Shown here: in pieces, positions 9,727 to 18,930 of the stretch
How the letters are laid out: each line of letters starts with the position of its first letter
Position numbering within the stretch: position 1 is the first letter of the stretch
Assembly (NCBI RefSeq): GCF_010120715.1
Contig: NZ_CP047591.1
Coordinates: 248,001-312,000 of the forward strand
Length of the DNA: 64,000 bases
Direction: 5' to 3'
DNA from: Aminipila terrae
GTDB lineage: Bacteria; Bacillota; Clostridia; Peptostreptococcales; Anaerovoracaceae
Translations under genes and position numbers: made by a program
Notes under the pieces: generated by a model
What the model was told of the DNA's origin: nothing
What the model saw: the letters and a program-made list of their open reading frames with translations, nothing else
Databases searched by the model: none

Positions 9727-11556
9727 TTATTTATGTTTGTATTTAGCTATAAGTTCCAAAAATTTCTGCCCATAACGCACAAACTTGACTTCTCCTACTC
9801 CTGAAACTTCCAACATCTGTTCTTTTGTTTCGGGTAAAGTTCTTGCCATATATTTTAATGTTTTATCCGCAAATATTATATAGGGTGGCAGCCCAATTTC
9901 CTTAGAAATTTCAAGCCTTAGTTCTCTGAGAAGTTCAAATAATTCAAAATCATATTCTGCCTCTCCTGACTTTAATTTTTTCCTGATTTCTGTCTTGGCT
10001 ATATTGGTATGATCAGATTCTTTTGCAATTTTCATTATAACAGGCTTTATAAAATCCTGTTCACTATTCAATTTAACAACAGGATATTCACCGTCTGATA
10101 AATATAATACTTTTTCAAGCACCAGGTAGTTCATAACTTGCCTTATACGTGCAATAGAAATCTTCCCCAGTAAACCATAATAACTATTTTCATTCAGCCT
10201 GTACCTTCTTATCATGTCAACATTACTTCCATGCAAAGTCTGAGCCATAGTATTCATTCCATACGCTCTTTCACATTCTTGTATACACCCAGCTATAGCC
10301 TCTGCAATTTCCGTTACATCCTCTTCTTGAAATTCAGTATGACAATTGGAACAATTACCACAATAATTGCCACTGCCCTCGCCAAAGTAATTTAATATAT
10401 ATTCACGAAGACATTCATTTGTAGCACAATAAAACGTCATTTTCTTCAGCCTCTGCCGGTCTTGCTGCTTTACCATCTCTATAGTTTCCTGATCAAGTTC
10501 ACTATTATCTCGGTTATTCTCAATAAAAAACTGATTGGTTATAACATCTTGCCCTCCATAAAGCAAAATACACTCTGCAGGCTCACCGTCTCTTCCTGCA
10601 CGTCCAGCTTCCTGATAATAACTTTCAATATTTTTAGGCATATTGTAGTGAATAACATATCTGACATTTGATTTATCTATTCCCATACCAAAAGCGTTGG
10701 TAGCTACCATAATAGGTTTTCGATCAAAAATAAAATCCTCTTGATTCTGCTTCCGCTCTTCATCAGATAATCCAGCATGATATCTTGTTACTGGCAATCC
10801 AACAGATTGCAGCTTATAGCACACCTCTTCAACATTTTTTCTGGTGGCACAGTAAATAACCCCACTCTTTTCACAATTATCTTCTACATATTTTTCAACA
10901 AATCCAAATTTATTTTTTGGCTTTTTTACTGCGAAATATAAATTGCTCCTATCGAATCCAGTAACTAAAAGTGTAAAATCTTTTACCTTTAAAATACGTA
11001 TTATATCTTCTCTGACCGTCTTGGTAGCCGTGGCTGTAAATGCACTTATCACAGGTTTCTCTGGCAATTTCTCAATAAAATTAAGAATTTTTAAATAACT
11101 AGGTCTAAAGTCCTGTCCCCATTGGGATATACAATGTGCTTCATCAATACATAGCATAGACACTTTAATCTGTAACGCAAAATCTAAAAATTCTTCTGAT
11201 TCAAGCCTTTCAGGGGCAACATACACGATTTTGTAAGTTCCTTCTTTAGCTAACTGTAAGGCCTTTCTAAATTGCCCCTGAGTTAGTGAGCTATTCAAAT
11301 ATGCCGCCCTTATTCCCGCTTGATTCAACGCCCCTACCTGATCTTTCATAAGGGAAATAAGCGGAGATATGACCAAGGTAATACCCTCTAACATTACTCC
11401 TGGAACTTGATAGCATATAGATTTTCCTGCCCCTGTGGGCATCACCCCAATGGTGTCCCTGCCCTGTAAAATGCTATCAATCAATTCTTCCTGTCCCTCT
11501 CTAAAACTACTATATCCAAAATATTTTTTTAATGCCTCATGCTTTGTCATAATCAT
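9727..11556 (-). CDS. recQ: RecQ ATP-dependent DNA helicase
   Basis: A 3'-5' superfamily 2 DNA helicase of recombination and fork repair. The 609 residues carry motif 0 (FGYSSFREGQEELI), Walker A MPTGAGKS, DEAHCISQWGQDFRPSY, and the helicase C-domain with YYQEAGRAGRDG. The RQC zinc site uses C-ATNEC and CGNCSNC, and a C-terminal HRDC domain contains LEVSGVGEVKFVRYG. The ORF starts MIMTK; ATG at codon 3 (11550) has the better-spaced AGGATG ribosome site. It heads a recQ / OLD-like / cca / GNAT set and diverges from a small ATPase across a region with a LexA-type box. Confidence 0.95.
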   Translation of the reverse strand: MIMTKHEALKKYFGYSSFREGQEELIDSILQGRDTIGVMPTGAGKSICYQVPGVMLEGITLVISPLISLMKDQVGALNQAGIRAAYLNSSLTQGQFRKALQLAKEGTYKIVYVAPERLESEEFLDFALQIKVSMLCIDEAHCISQWGQDFRPSYLKILNFIEKLPEKPVISAFTATATKTVREDIIRILKVKDFTLLVTGFDRSNLYFAVKKPKNKFGFVEKYVEDNCEKSGVIYCATRKNVEEVCYKLQSVGLPVTRYHAGLSDEERKQNQEDFIFDRKPIMVATNAFGMGIDKSNVRYVIHYNMPKNIESYYQEAGRAGRDGEPAECILLYGGQDVITNQFFIENNRDNSELDQETIEMVKQQDRQRLKKMTFYCATNECLREYILNYFGEGSGNYCGNCSNCHTEFQEEDVTEIAEAIAGCIQECERAYGMNTMAQTLHGSNVDMIRRYRLNENSYYGLLGKISIARIRQVMNYLVLEKVLYLSDGEYPVVKLNSEQDFIKPVIMKIAKESDHTNIAKTEIRKKLKSGEAEYDFELFELLRELRLEISKEIGLPPYIIFADKTLKYMARTLPETKEQMLEVSGVGEVKFVRYGQKFLELIAKYKHK

Positions 11557-11707
11557 CCTAAAACCTTATTCCCATTTTAAAAGACTCAATTTAAAAAATT
11601 ATTAATTTCTATTTTGCATATTATACCATAAGTTTAACCCCTATGCCCTGTTTTACCTAGGGAAATTTTCATTGCTATTTTTCTTTAAATATATTATACT
11701 CTTATTA

Positions 11708-11719
11708 GAACATTTGTTC
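11708..11719. promoter_or_regulatory. LexA (DinR)-type SOS box
   Basis: GAACATTTGTTC is a perfect GAAC-N4-GTTC palindrome, matching the Firmicutes LexA/DinR half-sites. It lies 35 bases before the small ATPase start, just downstream of a plausible -10 (TATTATACT, about 11691), and about 150 bases from the recQ start. Repression of the ATPase by LexA is the natural reading; control of recQ is possible. Confidence 0.6.
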
Positions 11720-11753
11720 TATTTTGATAAAAATACGATAAATAGGTGACAAA

Positions 11754-12557
11754 ATGATTTTTATAAATGGATTTGATATCTCTAACAATAAGATACCTAA
11801 TACAAATGCTTACCCATATAATGTATTTGAACATAAGGACTGCGGACACCTGAATTTTGATTCCATTACCATTTTATATGGAAATAATGCTTCGGGTAAA
11901 TCCACGCTGCTAAATACCATAGCAAATAAATTAAAGCTTCCAGGTGCTGAGAGTATAAGAGGTGATTTATTATACTTTAATCAGTTTATAGATGAATGTG
12001 ATTTTACTTTTGGGGATAATGAGCTTGGACAGAGTTTTCAAGTACTTCCATCCCACAGCAGATATATAAAAAGTGAAGACATCATGTATGAGGTTAAGAA
12101 AATACAGCAGGATGCTATTCTGAAACAGGGTCATCTGTATCAAAAGGCTTTAGATGGTATGACTCTAAATGAACGTGAACAATACGGAAACTCATGGGAT
12201 TGTGAAAAACGTCTGGATGAGATTCGTTTTGCTTTGGAAAAATACTCAAATGGAGAAGCTACCTTACAGGTTTTAGAAGATAGTATTTATTCTGATTCCC
12301 TTTATTTATTAGATGAGCCTGAAATGTCTCTTTCTCCGCAGAACCAGGTACTTCTGGCAGAAAAAATAAATGAGTGGGCAAGATACCTGTCATGCCAGTT
12401 TATCATTGCCACTCATTCACCATTCCTTCTTTGCACCTTAGACGCAAAGATTTATAACTTAGATACAAAAGATTTTCAGGTCTGCCATTGGAGCAGCCTT
12501 GAAAATGTTAAATTCTTTTATAACTTTTTTAAACAGAATGAATCTGAATTTATTTAG
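11754..12557 (+). CDS. Stand-alone AAA/ABC-type ATPase
   Basis: A soluble 267-residue ATPase with Walker A YGNNASGKSTLLNTIAN (about residues 42-58), Walker B LYLLDEPEMSLSPQNQ (about 183-198) and an H-loop ATHSPFLL. A short helical insert with a DECDF-type acidic segment lies between. This is the AAA_15/RecF-like architecture without coiled coil or nuclease domain, a family seen in DNA repair, defence or unassigned roles. The LexA-type box at 11708 and the divergent recQ favour a DNA-damage role, but that is inference. It is convergent with the lipoprotein gene; only 19 bases separate their ends. Confidence 0.8.
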   Translation: MIFINGFDISNNKIPNTNAYPYNVFEHKDCGHLNFDSITILYGNNASGKSTLLNTIANKLKLPGAESIRGDLLYFNQFIDECDFTFGDNELGQSFQVLPSHSRYIKSEDIMYEVKKIQQDAILKQGHLYQKALDGMTLNEREQYGNSWDCEKRLDEIRFALEKYSNGEATLQVLEDSIYSDSLYLLDEPEMSLSPQNQVLLAEKINEWARYLSCQFIIATHSPFLLCTLDAKIYNLDTKDFQVCHWSSLENVKFFYNFFKQNESEFI

Positions 12558-12576
12558 TTAATACATTTAAATAAAT

Positions 12577-13335
12577 TTATTTTTCTGCATAGGTCAGGCT
12601 TTGCAGACTGTATCCATAAATGGAATCCGGATTTTTTACAACCTCAACTTCAGCGGTGCCGTAAACTGGATTTCCTTCTTTCTCAGGATCACTCAATTCA
12701 ATGACTATGGATGCAGACATTTTTGAATCAGAAGCGCTGGCTGCCTTGCTTAAAGTGATATTTTTCACATTAAAATAAGTTAACGGAACATCTAAGCGAG
12801 GAACTTTATAATCACTTGTATTACTATCAAAGGTTGTTGCAAAATCTTTTGGTAAATCAGGAACCGGCAACTTAAAGTCAGCAAAACATGAAATAAAATA
12901 CTTTGCCACCATGTCAAGGTTCATTGTAACATTGTCCTGTGTTTTATTTGTATCATCTCCACCATAAGCTGCAATTAAACCTTGTATTATGTACCACTGG
13001 AACTCACTGTTCTCATTCCCAGATAACGTCACCGTCCCCATATCTTTTGTCACAGATCTGGCTGCTGACATAAGCATAGGCTCCATCTTTTTAACTGCTT
13101 TTGCAGCATTGCCATCAAAATAGCTGTTTACACTTCCGTCCAATTTCATATCTTTTGAAATGGCTAAATCATAAACAGACAGCTTCTCACCTTTTTCTGG
13201 TTGTTCTGTTTGCGTACCTGCCTGTTCCTGGGATTTTGACGCATCTGCCTTGTTAGTTTCTGCCTTATTACCACAAGCAGTTATTGAGCATACTAACGTA
13301 AATACTAGTGCAAATAATAAAATCTTTTTCTTCAT
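12577..13335 (-). CDS. Lipoprotein of unknown function
   Basis: A lipobox (CSITACG, Cys21) after a hydrophobic leader marks a diacylglyceryl-anchored surface protein of 252 residues. A low-complexity Lys/Gln/Glu linker (about 22-50) precedes a folded domain with no motif I recognise. The domain contains YFDGNAAKAVKKMEPMLMSAA, a predicted helix, and several beta strands ending in KNPDSIYGYSLQSLTYAEK. Start and ribosome site (AGAAGGGG before ATG) are good. It is transcribed toward the small ATPase. The upstream GH18 gene lies on the same strand and may share its promoter. Confidence 0.75.
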   Translation of the reverse strand: MKKKILLFALVFTLVCSITACGNKAETNKADASKSQEQAGTQTEQPEKGEKLSVYDLAISKDMKLDGSVNSYFDGNAAKAVKKMEPMLMSAARSVTKDMGTVTLSGNENSEFQWYIIQGLIAAYGGDDTNKTQDNVTMNLDMVAKYFISCFADFKLPVPDLPKDFATTFDSNTSDYKVPRLDVPLTYFNVKNITLSKAASASDSKMSASIVIELSDPEKEGNPVYGTAEVEVVKNPDSIYGYSLQSLTYAEK

Positions 13336-13357
13336 TTAATACCCCTTCTTTCGTTTA

Positions 13358-14796
13358 TTATTTTGATTTTATATAAACAGTGCTGCTTGCATCACTCCAG
13401 GATAAATCATACCCAAATGCTTCCAGAACTGCCCTTGCCGGCAAATAAGTTCTTCCATCCTTCATAACCGCTTCCGTATCCAAGTTCACACGGTTCCCCC
13501 AACAGTTATAAAACTATCTCCAATAGTTACCCTTACAACAACATTTCTTCCTGCCGGATACTCATTATTGGCAGGAAAGCTCTTAGTAGCGGTCACTGTC
13601 CTGGAAGCGTTATCCCAGGTAATTCCAGCTCCTATGCTTTCAAGCAGTTTTCTCATAGGAACCATCGTTCTATGGTTATTATCTAAAAATGGTACTCCTG
13701 TGCCTGCCTTCTTATTAAACTCTAAAACTTGATTATTTAAAACAACTGTAACATAATTCTGCATTTCTGCTCTTGTTAACTCTTTTGCATTTTCTACCGT
13801 CTTATAAACCTCCGAAACTGCACTATATTTTCCAAGTTCAGTATCGCGCCAGTCAACATCCTCGTTTACATCAAAAAACATTACTCCTCCAGCCTTTTTC
13901 ATGGCGATGGATGTTTTTTCCCTCAAGGTATTCAAGCCATTATAATATGAAACATTGGGAGTTGTAGCTGCATAGTCTTTATACGCATTTGTTACATCCT
14001 GTTCTACCAGGTTCCGATACTGAAGCCAGCTGGGCCTTGCGTAAAGAGGCATTCCAAGCACAATCCGATCTGGGGATACGCCCCTGTTAAGCCAATAGTT
14101 AATGGATGTGGTACCAAACCATAAGGGACTGTGATCCTGATTATTCATATCATATCCCATTACATTTATAAATTCAAAAGAATTCAGGCACTTATCGGTC
14201 ATAAGCTTTGATACTTCAGGGCCTGCAGTTGTAGACCATGCACCATTTACCGCAGCAGTAAGATTTTTCCCTTTGCTCTGCAATGCTTTTGATAAATCCA
14301 CTACTAATTTTTCATAATCGGCAATTGTAGCAGCATTGGGGTGTTCCCAGTCAATTTCCACTCCATCCAGATTGTTGGATATTGTAAAATCAACAACACT
14401 ACTTACAAGTTTGCTTCTTAGATTATTATCTGCAGCCACTTTTTCGAAAGTCCCTGCCAGAGGAACGCCTCCATCTGACCATCCTCCCAGGGCAATATAT
14501 ACTTTACATTTATCTGAATGGGCTTTATTCACTACTGCTGCCAACTGTTCAGGCTTATTTAGGGGCTTTACTGTTCCATCTGCACTGGGGATGAGAAAAG
14601 CATACATTATATGGGTCATTTTATCGGTCTGCAGTTTTTCCACAGGTTCATTAAATAAATCACCTGAATAATACCCTATGATTTTAAAGCTGTCAGATAC
14701 ATTTTTTTCACCAGCAAATCCTGTCGTTGGTATTCCTAAAACAAGAACTGCCATTAAAACGAATAAAACCATTTTATCTTTTATTGTCGCACACAT
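13358..14796 (-). CDS. Secreted GH18 chitinase-like glycosidase with stalk domain, frameshifted near the end
   Basis: Signal peptide (MCATIKDKMVLFVLMAVL...GFAG), then a GH18 barrel with KIIGYYSG at strand 1 and the active-site motif LDGVEIDWEHPN, which keeps the catalytic Glu and the preceding Asp. The tail is a copper-amine-oxidase-like domain (VPFLDNNHRTMVPMRKLLESIG). The open frame ends at 13486 mid-domain with SFITVGGTV; in the next frame it continues as NRVNLDTEAVMKDGRTYLPA to a stop at 13358-13360. One more G in the G5 run 13496-13500 restores about 479 residues. Such proteins hydrolyse chitin or peptidoglycan-type sugars; the substrate is unknown. Confidence 0.88.
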
Positions 14797-14845
14797 TTTT
14801 CTTTTCCTCTCTAATATTTAATTATTAATTTAGAATGTTTCCATT

Positions 14846-16402
14846 TTAAACAGACTGATATATAACAAAAACTGGTTCACCTGTTTTATCAAAATAGAAT
14901 TGACTTTCATCTCCATAGTCTTTGTAGTCTTCCGGCCAGAAAAATTTAAAGTATTTTATAATGTTTTCTTTGGAATATCCCATTTTAAATAATGCGGCTT
15001 CTTCTGACAGCCTTGCTCCGCAAGTAGTATCATAATAATACGATTTAACCTCACTAGAAGACCCGGAACCTGCAGCAGATGAATATTTTGTAAAAATATT
15101 TAAAACCGCAACGCCGTTTAAATTGCTAACACTATAATTAATTTCAACCCAAGGATATGAATAATTGTTTACATCTGGTTCATATTTTCCTTTCTGGGAA
15201 TATTCTATTATTTTTTGAAAATCAAGTTGAATAAGGGCATTTAAGTTATCACTTCCATTCACTGAGGATTTGACTTTTGGAAGTTCCACATCATATTTCA
15301 TCACAGAAGGTTCATCTATATGATCATTGATCAGAGGCTCCACTTCCAGGGGATACTGAATTTCCTTCTTTTCGAATGGTTTATAATCAAAACCTGTGCC
15401 CATTTCAATTGCTGTCACTTTACCTTCCTTCATGTAAAAGGCTATGTAATTCTGGGTTGTATCTTTTCCTGTAAATCCAAAGCAGGTCCAGTTATCATTA
15501 TCTTTTAATAGTTTTTGTTCCTCCGCAAAACTGTTGAACCACTCTCCACCAAAATTTTTGCTGGAAAAGACCAGATTATCTATACCATAAGCCTTAAAAA
15601 GTTCCTCCGCCGTATTTCCTACGCCAATTCCCCTATTGGTTTTTACCTGAGGGTCTGTTGTAGCCATTCTTAATACTGGTTCATAATGCTTTTCAAAATA
15701 GGTATAGGTTTCTGCACAGATTTCTTTGGATTTCCAGATTTTTCTACAGCTTGTAGCTCCCCGCATTAAATCCCCCGGGTCTCTTTTAGTTATTTTGGCA
15801 TCAGTCAATGGCAGCTTTCCTTTATCATTTTGCCCAATACTTATCTTTGTACCATTAATAAGGAAGGTATATTCCTCTTCAACTTTTACCGGACTTATCT
15901 GCCCGTAACGATATTTAGTAAATCCACGGAAATCTAATTTTCCTTTTTTATCTCTCGGAAGTTCTTTTTCCCGGAGCCATAAAAATTCATAGAGTTCTTT
16001 ACCCTCATGAAAAGCAGAAATAAAAATATCTCCAATACCAGAATTCTTTACAATCCAGCCCTCATTGTCACTGGTGATTTTAATCTGATCCCTCTTTTCT
16101 ATTTTTTTTGTTTGTTCAGGATGTCTGGGTTTCAATCTGATCTGAACACTATAATAATCAAAAGTACCACCTTTACCATAAGGTACCTGTGCTGCCAGTT
16201 TGATATTACTGATTTCATATTTTTCTATATCAAGTCCCATTTCTTTATATGAGGACAGCAGTTTATCTTTTACCAGCTTTTCCGCTTGCTGTTTTATCAC
16301 TTTTGGGCTTTCCGTACTTTCCGTTTCCTTCTTTTCTCCACAAGCTCCCAGCAGGGCAATTATTGTTATCAGTAAAAACAACCCCAGCAATCTCTTTGTC
16401 AT
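14846..16402 (-). CDS. Lipoprotein with C-terminal RsiV/DUF3298-like domain
   Basis: The 518-residue protein has a lipobox (LLGACG, Cys21). Its N-terminal domain contains a helix with KQQAEKLVKDKLLSSYKEMG followed by beta strands. A middle segment has GVGNTAEELFKAYG, typical of secreted domains of unknown function, and the C-terminal quarter (YYYDTTCGARLSEEAALF) resembles the DUF3298 fold of RsiV-type proteins. No sigma factor is adjacent, so an anti-sigma role is not supported. It lies upstream of the GH18 gene on the same strand, 49 bases away. Function unknown. Confidence 0.7.
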   Translation of the reverse strand: MTKRLLGLFLLITIIALLGACGEKKETESTESPKVIKQQAEKLVKDKLLSSYKEMGLDIEKYEISNIKLAAQVPYGKGGTFDYYSVQIRLKPRHPEQTKKIEKRDQIKITSDNEGWIVKNSGIGDIFISAFHEGKELYEFLWLREKELPRDKKGKLDFRGFTKYRYGQISPVKVEEEYTFLINGTKISIGQNDKGKLPLTDAKITKRDPGDLMRGATSCRKIWKSKEICAETYTYFEKHYEPVLRMATTDPQVKTNRGIGVGNTAEELFKAYGIDNLVFSSKNFGGEWFNSFAEEQKLLKDNDNWTCFGFTGKDTTQNYIAFYMKEGKVTAIEMGTGFDYKPFEKKEIQYPLEVEPLINDHIDEPSVMKYDVELPKVKSSVNGSDNLNALIQLDFQKIIEYSQKGKYEPDVNNYSYPWVEINYSVSNLNGVAVLNIFTKYSSAAGSGSSSEVKSYYYDTTCGARLSEEAALFKMGYSKENIIKYFKFFWPEDYKDYGDESQFYFDKTGEPVFVIYQSV

Positions 16403-16513
16403 TTAGAACCCCCCTGAATTTTGAAATATGTTTTCGTTCTACATTATTTTCTTATTCTATAATGATAGATCAGGTTTAGCAATAGATTTTCCAAAATGTA
16501 ACACAAACGTAGA

Positions 16514-16537
16514 AAAAGCAGGCTTACGCCTGCTTAG
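16514..16537 (-). terminator. Terminator of the lysO-like gene
   Basis: AAGCAGGC / GCCTGCTT stem with a 4-base loop, followed on the minus strand by TTTTTC, immediately after the 16540 stop. Confidence 0.85.
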
Positions 16538-16539
16538 GA

Positions 16540-17505
16540 TTATAGTATACTATTCATTATGTTTGATAGCAATGGTAATTCGAAAGGAACGAAGAACGTT
16601 AATATCACACCAGTAATTAGTGCTACCAGCCCCAGCTCCGGCCCTACAAATTTAGTTACAGGCACCAGCATGGTATCCATATTTCCAGCTGCACCACCTG
16701 CAATAGGACTTCCTTTGCTGAGTTTTATTAAAACCGGCAGGAATATTACAGTGAAGAATTCCCGCATTACATTTACCATAAAGCCATAGGTTCCTGTTTC
16801 TATGCCGTATACCTGTGTCATATATGCCCCAGTTATGCTATAATAACTCATTCCCCCTGCTGAAAGCATAGATACATGTAAAGGCAGACCAAGGATAATC
16901 CCAGCTAAGGCTCCTCCAGTTAAACTTCCTATAAAGATAGCCAACGATATGTAAATAATTTTAAAACCCAGTATTTTAACGTACCTGAACACTTTTCTAT
17001 TCGTTCCAAGGCTTATGCCTACTCCCGTATATAAAAGAATTAATGAGCCATACAGACTGTAGTTCAGATATACAGAAAAGCTCTCCTGTAAAAGTGTATA
17101 ACCTATCACTACACCAGCTATAATGCTTACTGGCATAATCCAGACTAATGGTGAAGTCTTCTTTTCTTCTTCCTGGCTAATATCCACTTCCTTGCTCACA
17201 TCCATTTTTTCCAGATACAGTTTTTCCTGCAGTGCCGAAAGAGGCAGCAGGGTTTTTTCTACTAAAATAACCAATAAAACACTAAATATAATTGCACTTA
17301 GGGATATGACCACACAATTTAATCCGATCACGGGTAAATTCAGCATAACTGAATCATTAATACCTATGTTCATTCCTATTGTCAGCATTAACACAATTAA
17401 AGCAATATTAATAACCCAGTCTACAACTTGTAAAATCTTTCCCGGCAGTTGTCTGATACTTACCAGTAAACCAACACCTAAACAAATAAACGGCATAAAA
17501 GTCAT
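16540..17505 (-). CDS. LysO-family (DUF340) lysine exporter
   Basis: A 321-residue polytopic membrane protein of the LysO/YbjE family: about eight TM segments, the conserved N-terminal block LIVLMLTIGMNIGIN, and the C-terminal block TKFVGPELGLVALITGVILTF. The family exports L-lysine or related cationic amino acids. A charged cytosolic loop (KMDVSKEVDISQEEEKK) separates the two halves. It lies 31 bases after the small Cys-pair gene and is transcribed away from a LysR regulator, which probably controls it. The substrate is inferred from the family. Confidence 0.85.
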   Translation of the reverse strand: MTFMPFICLGVGLLVSIRQLPGKILQVVDWVINIALIVLMLTIGMNIGINDSVMLNLPVIGLNCVVISLSAIIFSVLLVILVEKTLLPLSALQEKLYLEKMDVSKEVDISQEEEKKTSPLVWIMPVSIIAGVVIGYTLLQESFSVYLNYSLYGSLILLYTGVGISLGTNRKVFRYVKILGFKIIYISLAIFIGSLTGGALAGIILGLPLHVSMLSAGGMSYYSITGAYMTQVYGIETGTYGFMVNVMREFFTVIFLPVLIKLSKGSPIAGGAAGNMDTMLVPVTKFVGPELGLVALITGVILTFFVPFELPLLSNIMNSIL

Positions 17506-17536
17506 AAAAATTCTCCTTTAAAATTTACTACTACGA

Positions 17537-17785
17537 TTAAATATAACTCTGGATTTCCCGAATGAGACTTTTCATGGACTGGATTCTGATGCCATGTCCA
17601 CACCCACACAAATCTGTCTGGAAGTCATCAATAGCCTTATTCAAAAGAATCAGCTTGTTTTTCAAGGCAATCTCCTCTTCATCTCCTTCTATCTCTCCAT
17701 AAAAGACCTGCATAAATGAGTGATTTTCCATAGCCTTTTGAAAAAGGTCATCACATTTACATTTTATATCCATGATATCATCCAC
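17537..17785 (-). CDS. Small cysteine-pair protein of unknown function
   Basis: The open frame extends to 17839, but GGGGAGG at about 17793-17799 lies 8 bases before a GTG at 17785, giving 82 residues. The product is helical, with two cysteine pairs: KCKCDD near the N-terminus and DLCGCGHGI near residue 65. The CxC and CxCxH arrangement suggests metal binding or a disulfide switch. I do not recognise the family. It is followed by the LysO-type exporter and divergent from LysR, so it probably belongs to the same regulon. Confidence 0.6.
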   Translation of the reverse strand: MDDIMDIKCKCDDLFQKAMENHSFMQVFYGEIEGDEEEIALKNKLILLNKAIDDFQTDLCGCGHGIRIQSMKSLIREIQSYI

Positions 17786-17942
17786 GTTCTTTTCCTCCCC
17801 TGAATTTTCTTTTTCTATGAGCCTCATATGTCTTTGCAATATATTGCATATTCTTTAATATTAGTATATTATCAATATATAAATAAGTAAAACGAATCTT
17901 TTTAATGTATGTAATAAGCATTTCTAATATGAGGTAAACAAA

Positions 17943-18806
17943 ATGGGTTATACAAAATATAAAGCTTTTCTCAAAGTGGTTGAGTTAAACAGCTTTACAA
18001 AAGCCGGAAAATGTCTGGGATATACTCAGTCTGCCATTAGTCAGATGTTAAACAGTTTAGAGGAAGAACTTCATACGACCCTCTTATTTCGAAATAAATC
18101 CGGAATAAAAATAACAAATGAGGGAATTGAACTTTTACCTTTTATTAAAGAAGTATGTAATAGCTATGATACTTTAAATGAAAGGGCTATATCTATTAAC
18201 AATATTGATAAAGGCATTATAAAGATTGGCCTGGTACATTCAGTTGCCCATACCTGGCTTTCAGATATAATGGTGGAATTCAGGGAAAAGTATCCTAATG
18301 TTACTTATGAGTTCACTTTGGGAAACAGCAAAGAAATTCAGGATATGGTAAAAAACCAGTCCATAGATTTTGGATTTATGTATTCCCCTGTTATTTCTGA
18401 GTTGATTGGTGTCAAACTGACAGATGAAGAACTCTGCCTAATCGCCTCCCCCAATAACATTTTAAATAGAAAGATTACTTTTGAAGAATTGCCAGAATTA
18501 AATTTTGTCTGTTCAAAAGAAAATGAGGAATTCACCCTTTTAGAGGAATTGGCACTTAAGAAAGGCATCCGGTTAAATAAAGTATTAGAATCACCTGATT
18601 TTTTGTCATCCGTTGCCATGGCGGAAAAAGATTTAGGTCTGACCGTTATAAATAAAACCCTGGCAAAAAAATTGAAATACAATGTAAAAGTTATTGAATT
18701 AGCATTCGATACAAAAAAAGAAATCATTGTAGTGCTAAATGACTTAAACAGAATTTCCAGGACAGGTAAATGTTTTCTGGATTCATTAGTAGAAAAATAC
18801 TGCTAA
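17943..18806 (+). CDS. LysR-family transcriptional regulator
   Basis: The 287-residue protein has an N-terminal winged helix-turn-helix (KAFLKVVELNSFTKAGKCLGYTQSAISQMLNSLEEEL), then the periplasmic-binding-like effector domain from about residue 90 (GIIKIGLVHSVAHTWLSDIM). GAGGTAAACAA precedes the ATG. It diverges from the Cys-pair/LysO genes, the usual LysR arrangement in which the regulator controls the neighbour and itself from the shared 157-base spacer. The spacer is AT-rich and contains an ATATTG...CAATAT pair. The effector is unknown; a cationic amino acid would fit. Confidence 0.9.
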   Translation: MGYTKYKAFLKVVELNSFTKAGKCLGYTQSAISQMLNSLEEELHTTLLFRNKSGIKITNEGIELLPFIKEVCNSYDTLNERAISINNIDKGIIKIGLVHSVAHTWLSDIMVEFREKYPNVTYEFTLGNSKEIQDMVKNQSIDFGFMYSPVISELIGVKLTDEELCLIASPNNILNRKITFEELPELNFVCSKENEEFTLLEELALKKGIRLNKVLESPDFLSSVAMAEKDLGLTVINKTLAKKLKYNVKVIELAFDTKKEIIVVLNDLNRISRTGKCFLDSLVEKYC

Positions 18807-18853
18807 TGAGTAAGAAAAACTATAACGATAAATATATTCTAGGTGCATAAGAA

Positions 18854-18882
18854 TACCGCCAGTTGATAAATAACTGGCGGTA
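18854..18882. terminator. Bidirectional terminator between LysR and the SEDS genes
   Basis: An 11-bp perfect stem TACCGCCAGTT / AACTGGCGGTA with a 7-base loop lies between two convergent genes. AAAAATTTTT follows on the plus side. Confidence 0.75.
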
Positions 18883-18930
18883 GAAAAATTTTTAAGTATT
18901 CTGGTTCCAAAACTAATAAAAGGACAAGGT

